Below, in pieces: positions 5,372-9,618 of a stretch of DNA of 9,618 nucleotides. The notes under the pieces were generated by a model. The model did no database searches. It was not told the DNA's origin and saw nothing but the letters and a program-made list of their open reading frames with translations. The first letter of the stretch is position 1. Every line of letters starts with the position of its first letter. Origin of the DNA: Rickettsiales bacterium (GTDB lineage: Bacteria; Pseudomonadota; Alphaproteobacteria; TMED109). The DNA lies in NCBI GenBank assembly GCA_002689905.1, contig NZIN01000058.1, positions 10,177 through 19,794 of the forward strand, given 5' to 3'. The position numbers and the translations under genes were made by a program.

Positions 5372-7696
5372 TTATATTGTGCAAGACTCACAAGCCTCAT
5401 CATCTTCAGGCACTTGTAGAGTTGCTGGTTCAGTCTCTTCAACTTTGTCCTTCCATCCTAATGGATGTGAAGGCTCGTCTTCATCTTTCTTACTATCATA
5501 AGTATTTTGATAATAAGAAGTCTTCCAACCTAATTTATAAGTTGTTAACAAATCTTGAGCCATAACCGAAATAGGTACTTGACCCTCTTCAAAGTGTTCA
5601 GGATTATATGACCAGTTACCAGAAATTGCTTGGTCAAAATATTTCTGCATAACTGCAACGATATTTATATATCCTGTATTCCCTTTCATATCCCATAATA
5701 GAGTATAAAAGTTCTTTAATCTGTTATAATCTGGCACTATTTGTTTTAAAGTACCTTTTTTAGACTTTTTAACAGATAGATAATCTCTAGGTGGTTCTAT
5801 GCCATTTGTCGCATTAGATACCACACTAGAAGATTCAGACGGCATTTGAGCTGATAAGGTGCTATGTCTTAGCCCAAACTCTTTGATGTCTTTTCTTAAT
5901 TGTTCCCACTTCATAGATAGCTTACGATTTACAATCTCATCTACCTCTTTTTTGTAGGTATCAATTGGTAAGATACCGTCTGAATATTTTGTCCTATTAA
6001 AGTATTCGCAAGCACCTTTTTCTTTTGCGATATTATTACTTGCCTTTAATAGGTAATACTGAAATGCCTCTGTTAATTCGTCAACTTCTTTCCAAGCTGC
6101 TTTATCTTCATACGAAACTTTTTGTTTTGCCAAATAATGTGCAAGACCAATATAACCAATGCCTAAACTCCTTCTTGCTTTAGTAGAAACCTCAGCAGCC
6201 ACAACAGGATATTTTTGATGGTCTATAATTTCTTCTAAAGCTCTTACCGTTAAATCACAAAGGTTTTCTAACTCATCAAGATAGTTTAATTTACCTACAT
6301 TGATTGCACTTAAAATACATAATGCAATCTCACCTTTACCATCAATATGTTGAATAGGGTCAGTAGGTAAAGTAATCTCTTGACATAAGTTAGACATATA
6401 AACTCTATCTTTAAAACTAGAGTGAGTATTACAATGGTCAATATTCATAATGTAAATACGACCTGTTTCTGCTCTCTCTTTTAGTAAATCAAAAAATAAT
6501 TCTTGAGCGCCTACTTTTTTTCTTTTAATACTTGTTTTTCTTTCGGCTTTGATGTATATGTCATCAAACGCCTCTGTACCCCACGCTTCATAGAGTTCAG
6601 GTACTTCGTGTGGTGAGAATAAGGTAATATCTTCGTCATTGATAAATCTTTCATAGAATAGTTTTGAAATCTGAATAGAATAGTCTAACTTTCTAACTCT
6701 GTTATCTTCAGTACCTTTATTGTTTTTAAGAACAATAATGTCTTCTATTTCTTGGTGCCAAATAGGGAAGTGAACCGTTGCACTACCGCCTCTAACGCCG
6801 TTTTGAGTACAGCACTTAACCGTTGACTCAAACTTTTTGAGGAACGGTACAACTCCTGTGTGTTGGACTTCACCGCCTCTAATTCTGGAATTGATTCCTC
6901 TGATACGACCAGCATTAATACCGATACCAGCCCTTTGAGCAACGTAGTTACCAATAGCCATATCACTAGAGAAAATGCTAGGCAAAGTGTCATCAACATC
7001 AACCAACACGCAACTAGCATACTGGCGGATAGGTGTTCTAACGCCAGCCATAACTGGGGTAGGTATGTTGATTTTAAATTTTGAAATTGCGTCATAATAT
7101 TTTTTAACATAACTCATCCTTTTTGCTTTTGGGTATTTTGCAAATAATGTGGCACTAATCATCATATACATAAATTGAGGTGTTTCAAACACTTCGCCTG
7201 TACTTCTATCTTGTACCAAATATTTGTCAATCACTTGTCTTAAACCTGCATATGTAAAATCATAATCTCTTTCGTGATTAATCCAATTTTCCATACGGTC
7301 AAAATCTTTTTTGTCGTACCATTGTAAGATTTCAGAGTCATAAACTCCTTTATCAATACACTTGGTAACGTGTGTGAAAATATGTGGGTGGTCCCACAAT
7401 TTATGAAAAATTTGTTTTCTTAAACTATAAAGTAGTAGTCTTGAAGCAACATATTGATAATTAGGATTATCTAGTGAAATTAAATCTGAAGCTGACTTGA
7501 TTAATATTTTTTGAATTTCGTCTGTTGAAATACCATCATAAAATTGTAGGCCTGAATTCATTTCTACCTGTGATGATGAAACACCTGATATATCTTCACA
7601 AGCATACTCTACCATTTCGTGTATCTTATCAATGTTAAGAGCTTCTAATCCTCTGCCATTTCTTTTTTTCACATTCAGTTTATTATTTTCTACCAT
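5372..7696 (-). CDS. nrdA: Class Ia ribonucleoside-diphosphate reductase, large (alpha) subunit
   Basis: This 774-residue catalytic subunit reduces ribonucleoside diphosphates to deoxyribonucleoside diphosphates together with NrdB (E. coli NrdA has 761 residues). The N-terminus (about 7-95, with VKKRNGRGLEALNIDKIHEM) is an ATP-cone, the site of overall activity control, and appears complete. The redox cysteines of the active site are C229 (QYASCVLVD) and C460 (EIALCILSA). The thiyl radical cysteine is C438, with N436 and E440 in SNLCQEITLPT. The radical relay tyrosines are Y728 and Y729 in SYYQNT. The C-terminal thioredoxin-facing pair is C769 and C772 in CESCTI, closer together than the CESGAC of the E. 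coli protein. The start at 7696 is backed by a strong Shine-Dalgarno (TTAGGAGAA), nine bases after the primase stop. The gene is full length and uninterrupted. Confidence 0.98.
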   Translation of the reverse strand: MVENNKLNVKKRNGRGLEALNIDKIHEMVEYACEDISGVSSSQVEMNSGLQFYDGISTDEIQKILIKSASDLISLDNPNYQYVASRLLLYSLRKQIFHKLWDHPHIFTHVTKCIDKGVYDSEILQWYDKKDFDRMENWINHERDYDFTYAGLRQVIDKYLVQDRSTGEVFETPQFMYMMISATLFAKYPKAKRMSYVKKYYDAISKFKINIPTPVMAGVRTPIRQYASCVLVDVDDTLPSIFSSDMAIGNYVAQRAGIGINAGRIRGINSRIRGGEVQHTGVVPFLKKFESTVKCCTQNGVRGGSATVHFPIWHQEIEDIIVLKNNKGTEDNRVRKLDYSIQISKLFYERFINDEDITLFSPHEVPELYEAWGTEAFDDIYIKAERKTSIKRKKVGAQELFFDLLKERAETGRIYIMNIDHCNTHSSFKDRVYMSNLCQEITLPTDPIQHIDGKGEIALCILSAINVGKLNYLDELENLCDLTVRALEEIIDHQKYPVVAAEVSTKARRSLGIGYIGLAHYLAKQKVSYEDKAAWKEVDELTEAFQYYLLKASNNIAKEKGACEYFNRTKYSDGILPIDTYKKEVDEIVNRKLSMKWEQLRKDIKEFGLRHSTLSAQMPSESSSVVSNATNGIEPPRDYLSVKKSKKGTLKQIVPDYNRLKNFYTLLWDMKGNTGYINIVAVMQKYFDQAISGNWSYNPEHFEEGQVPISVMAQDLLTTYKLGWKTSYYQNTYDSKKDEDEPSHPLGWKDKVEETEPATLQVPEDDEACESCTI

Positions 7697-7705
7697 ATTT
7701 TTCTC

Positions 7706-8704
7706 CTAACATTTCTTATAATCGGTTAATTTGGTCAAGGCGCTTAATTTTGAAAACGTGTTAATACTTATAAGTTTCTTAACCTCATCTTTTGTCATTC
7801 CTGACATAATTAAATCGTTTACATCTTTGGATTGTATGTGTTGTGGCCATATTACTATGTTATAATTTTTTTCAATAACATCATACATTCTTTTTATTAT
7901 CTCTTTATTTCTTGGTTCATTATCAAATATATATGTTACCTGTTCAGGTGGCACACGTAGCGTTAAATCTGCACCGCCAGCCGCCAAACAATTATCAATA
8001 AACATACTATCAATTGGTCCTTCTACAATAAAAATATCATTCTGTAAATTTACTTTATCAAGACCAAAAACTTTTTGTTTATTCTCATCAAACTTTATTG
8101 TGAGATATTTTGGTTGTTCATTACCAAATGCACGGCCTTGAAAAGCAAAAGGGTTGCCATCAACACCGTAAAAAGGTATTATCAACCTTGGGTGTTCGCC
8201 TTTTGTATGAGGAAAAGTATTTGGTTTAACCTCATTTACAAATGACATAAATTTATTACACAAATACAACTTGCTGTGATACTCTGTTGGTATTTGTCTT
8301 TTTATTACAACTTGTTTCGCTGGGTGTTCATCATCTAATTCACTTATCTTTTTTAATTTACTAAAATAATCTATATCTTTAAACTTCGTAGGTTTAAAAT
8401 CAAATTTAGGTGCTGGCGTGGAGGGCGCTGACCCTTTATATCTTTCTAGTAAATATTGTTCATATTTTTTTTGGTCTATGAATTTTAGAAAATTTGCAAG
8501 ACTTTGACCTTCACCACAATTGTGGCATTTAAAGAACATATCATTTTTTACCTGATAAAAATATGCTCTCGCCTTGGTTTTACTCTTTTTAGAGTCACCA
8601 CAATGAGGACACCTGAAGTTGAAAAGGTAATCACCTTTCTTCTTAAACTGCCCTAATCTTGACGATAATTCATTAATAAATTTTAAATCAATATAACTTG
8701 ACAT
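7706..8704 (-). CDS. 61: DNA primase, T4 gp61-like
   Basis: A 332-residue primase that would lay RNA primers for lagging-strand synthesis at the phage fork, working with a gp41-type helicase not seen here (T4 gp61 has 342 residues). The N-terminus holds a zinc ribbon with C32 and C35 in RCPHCGDSK and C60 and C63 in KCHNCGEG, which reads the template priming site. A linker rich in proline and lysine (about 91-110) follows. The catalytic TOPRIM domain shows the conserved glutamate E228 in IFIVEGPIDSMF and the acidic motif D261-N-E263 in TYIFDNEP, followed by KDVNDLIM (293-300), another part of the metal site. RLIIPFYGVDGNPFAFQGRAF (173-193) is the usual pre-TOPRIM core. The ATG at 8704 is the first gene start after the only clear promoter in the window; it lacks a strong Shine-Dalgarno, and the next methionine (M56) would cut through the zinc ribbon, so this start is preferred. 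Confidence 0.9.
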   Translation of the reverse strand: MSSYIDLKFINELSSRLGQFKKKGDYLFNFRCPHCGDSKKSKTKARAYFYQVKNDMFFKCHNCGEGQSLANFLKFIDQKKYEQYLLERYKGSAPSTPAPKFDFKPTKFKDIDYFSKLKKISELDDEHPAKQVVIKRQIPTEYHSKLYLCNKFMSFVNEVKPNTFPHTKGEHPRLIIPFYGVDGNPFAFQGRAFGNEQPKYLTIKFDENKQKVFGLDKVNLQNDIFIVEGPIDSMFIDNCLAAGGADLTLRVPPEQVTYIFDNEPRNKEIIKRMYDVIEKNYNIVIWPQHIQSKDVNDLIMSGMTKDEVKKLISINTFSKLSALTKLTDYKKC

Positions 8705-8744
8705 AGCAACTTCATAATATATAACAAACTCATTTAATTGTCAA
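8705..8744 (-). promoter_or_regulatory. Sigma70-type promoter for the primase-nrd block
   Basis: On the minus strand TTGACA (8744-8739), a perfect -35 box, is followed after exactly 17 bases by TATATT (8721-8716), a one-mismatch -10 box. Transcription would start near 8710-8707, only about four to six bases before the primase ATG, so the message would be almost leaderless. Such a close match to the host housekeeping promoter suggests early expression by host RNA polymerase, before any phage-directed switching. The alternative -10 placements TATTAT (19-base spacer) and TATATA (15-base spacer) fit less well. Confidence 0.7.
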
Positions 8745-8746
8745 TG

Positions 8747-8762
8747 CTGGAAAAACTTCCAG
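8747..8762 (-). promoter_or_regulatory. Short inverted repeat (hairpin or operator) next to the -35 box
   Basis: CTGGAA, a GTTT loop, then TTCCAG form a perfect six-base-pair stem. It shares most of its sequence with the second 16-bp repeat and ends two bases before the -35 box. As RNA it lacks a following run of U, so it is a poor intrinsic terminator; an operator half-site pair is at least as likely. Confidence 0.4.
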
Positions 8763-8780
8763 AGTGAAAAAATACCAGAG
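8749..8780 (-). repeat. Two tandem imperfect 16-bp repeats upstream of the -35 box
   Basis: Read on the minus strand, CTCTGGTATTTTTTCA (8780-8765) is followed directly by CTCTGGAAGTTTTTCC (8764-8749). They agree at 13 of 16 positions by direct comparison. The second ends four bases before the -35 box, placing the pair at roughly -40 to -72, where transcription activators or repressors usually bind. No known binding site is recognised. Confidence 0.5.
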
Positions 8781-8786
8781 AATTTT

Positions 8787-8816
8787 CAGCGCTGTTTTTC
8801 TAACCTAGGCGCCTAG
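8787..8816. repeat. Two GC-rich palindromes after the coiled-coil gene
   Basis: CTAGGCGCCTAG (8805-8816) is a perfect 12-base palindrome that includes the stop codon of the 141-residue gene, and CAGCGCTG (8787-8794) is a perfect 8-base palindrome ten bases further along. Their GC-rich cores stand out in an AT-rich genome. GCGC in each could also pair with the other across a 16-base loop in RNA. No U-run directly follows, so a classical terminator is not supported; protein binding or RNA structure protecting the upstream message are possible. Confidence 0.4.
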
Positions 8817-9238
8817 TTCATCATAGCTATAATAGTTGAGAAATTTGATGATAATATCCAACCTACTACGATTGAACCACCTAATACCAACCACTTATAT
8901 TTCTCTAGTATACCAACTCTTCCGTTAATGTCAAGCTTCAATTGCTTAATTTCTAGTAGTAGTCGTTTTTCTGTTTGTTGGATTTCTTTAGAAAGTTCAG
9001 TATGAACCTGTTGTATCTCTCCAGCTCTTTCTCTTAACTTGTCAAAGATAACTTCATCTGTTTGTTCTTGTCTGGAGATTTTCTCTTCGTGTACGGCCAA
9101 CATCTGTTTGATAGATGTAGATACGTCTGTTAACTTGTCTATAGCTGTGTCAAGTCTGCCGTGAATTGTTTGTACATTTTCCACGTCTTTCTTTAACCCA
9201 GCTATATCAACTAAAATATCTTTTACGCCGTTATCCAT
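8813..9238 (-). CDS. Coiled-coil protein with C-terminal membrane anchor
   Basis: I do not recognise this 141-residue protein. Residues about 1-112 are highly charged and helical with heptad-like spacing of hydrophobic residues (for example IAGLKKDVENVQ at 12-23, RLDTAIDKLTDV at 28-39, EIQQTEKRLLLEIKQLKLDI at 85-104), predicting a long coiled coil. A single membrane segment follows at about 115-138 (WLVLGGSIVVGWIL, then SSNFSTIIAMM), leaving almost nothing beyond it. With no signal peptide, the coiled coil would stay in the cytoplasm with the tail in the inner membrane. The start lies four bases after the stop of the 113-residue gene without a clear Shine-Dalgarno, so it is probably coupled to it. 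Possible roles include lysis control, membrane anchoring of phage complexes, or virion assembly; the sequence does not decide. Confidence 0.8.
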   Translation of the reverse strand: MDNGVKDILVDIAGLKKDVENVQTIHGRLDTAIDKLTDVSTSIKQMLAVHEEKISRQEQTDEVIFDKLRERAGEIQQVHTELSKEIQQTEKRLLLEIKQLKLDINGRVGILEKYKWLVLGGSIVVGWILSSNFSTIIAMMN

Positions 9239-9242
9239 TGTA

Positions 9243-9584
9243 CTAGTTCGCCAACGGATTTTGTGATTTTAATTTAAGTTCTTGTATTTGTAATTTTAAA
9301 ACTTCAGCTTCTTTACCTAATACAGCGATAGCTTTTTCGTTTTTACTAATACCAGAAATATCATTTTCTTTATTGTCTTTTTCTAATAAAGAAATTCTTT
9401 CATTTGATTTAGCTATCTCAGCAGTATTTTTAGAAATACCTGATACATCAATACTTGAACCTTCAATTGCTGAAAGTCTAGTATTAAATTCTCCCCAAGC
9501 GTAGAAACCACCACCGATAGTAGCGATTACACCAACAAGAGCAGCATAAGTAGATAGTTTATCAACTATGTTATTTGTCTTCAT
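9243..9584 (-). CDS. Coiled-coil protein with N-terminal membrane anchor and internal repeat
   Basis: An unrecognised 113-residue protein. After a short basic N-terminus comes one hydrophobic segment at about 12-30 (TYAALVGVIATIGGGFYAW), then a charged helical region. DVSGISKN (46-53) and DISGISKN (75-82) are a 29-residue repeat, each followed by alternating isoleucine, alanine and charged residues (AEIAKSNERISLLEK, then EKAIAVLGKEAEVLKLQIQ), consistent with a coiled coil. The hydrophobic segment could be a signal anchor, with the coiled coil outside the inner membrane, although topology is not certain. The ATG at 9584 has an AAAGGA ribosome site nine bases upstream and is the likely start; the same frame stays open to the window edge. 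Its neighbour has the reverse layout, so the two may form a pair. Confidence 0.8.
   Translation of the reverse strand: MKTNNIVDKLSTYAALVGVIATIGGGFYAWGEFNTRLSAIEGSSIDVSGISKNTAEIAKSNERISLLEKDNKENDISGISKNEKAIAVLGKEAEVLKLQIQELKLKSQNPLAN
9339..9449 (-). repeat. Internal protein repeat in the N-anchored coiled-coil gene
   Basis: The two copies encoding D-(V/I)-SGISKN lie at 9449-9426 and 9362-9339, 87 bases apart. Six of the eight codon pairs differ in sequence or serine codon family in part (for example TCA against TCT and TCT against AGT, AAT against AAC), while seven of eight amino acids are identical. The DNA is therefore more diverged than the protein, which points to an old duplication kept for its protein sequence. 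Confidence 0.6.
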
Positions 9585-9618
9585 TTTTGATCCTTTTATT
9601 GTAATGATTTCAAGGCAG

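Noticed and set aside
5377..5565. Plus-strand open frame opposite the nrdA C-terminus
   Set aside because: It is antisense to the C-terminal radical-relay and cysteine tail region of nrdA, with no supporting signal.
5662..5669. TATAAATA on the minus strand, identical to the T4 late promoter core, within the 3' part of nrdA
   Set aside because: It is a single match within coding sequence of an AT-rich genome, about 300 bases before the next start, and an eight-base match of this kind is expected by chance. No supporting element was seen.
6860..7084. Plus-strand open frame opposite the nrdA core
   Set aside because: It is antisense to highly conserved nrdA sequence and has no ribosome site or motif.
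6745..7110. Minus-strand open frame of 121 codons inside nrdA in another frame
   Set aside because: It overlaps the conserved catalytic core of nrdA (around C229); its translation is low complexity and resembles no known protein.
8747..8812. Intrinsic terminator after the 141-residue coiled-coil gene
   Set aside because: The stems are short (six base pairs or loop-free palindromes) and none is followed directly by a U-run on the minus strand; the T-rich stretch near 8771 is not preceded by a stable stem.
9585..9618. End of an upstream gene at the right edge (TGA or TAA in two frames)
   Set aside because: Only 34 bases are visible; stops occur in two frames, and no coding signal can be judged.

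Overview
The window looks like part of the genome of a marine T4-like virus (a tailed phage with a contractile-tail ancestry) infecting an AT-rich aquatic bacterium. The grounds are a T4 gp61-type primase directly followed by class Ia ribonucleotide reductase genes (nrdA, nrdB), a phage-type RuvC nuclease, short overlapping genes all on one strand, and a base composition of roughly one third G+C by eye. The gene style resembles pelagiphage or cyanophage myoviruses. That is recognition from memory, not a database result, and the exact host cannot be read from this piece. No tRNA, transposase, integrase or CRISPR array was seen.

All genes lie on the minus strand, so transcription runs from right to left. 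Region 1 (9584 to 8813) holds two small unrecognised membrane proteins with coiled coils and opposite anchoring: one has an N-terminal and the other a C-terminal membrane segment. Region 2 (8812 to 8705) is the only real intergenic space. It carries a near-consensus sigma70 promoter, two tandem 16-bp repeats, a hairpin and two GC-rich palindromes. Region 3 (8704 to 3616) is the DNA replication and nucleotide supply block: primase, nrdA, an unrecognised 213-residue gene, then nrdB. Region 4 (3616 to 2938) encodes a 57-residue zinc-ribbon protein overlapping a RuvC-like resolvase. Region 5 (2941 to 1) is a chain of five genes: an FkbM-type methyltransferase, a phage glycosyltransferase-like protein, an unknown 163-residue protein, a GT8-like glycosyltransferase, and a gene cut by the window edge. 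All are joined by 4- to 8-base overlaps.

Functionally the middle block makes deoxynucleotides and primers for phage DNA synthesis, and the RuvC-like nuclease would resolve branched replication or recombination intermediates. The left block looks like a sugar transfer and methylation cassette. Its target (virion protein, host surface glycan or phage DNA) cannot be told from the sequence. The continuous, tightly spaced gene string from the promoter near 8740 to the left edge suggests one long polycistronic unit with much translational coupling.
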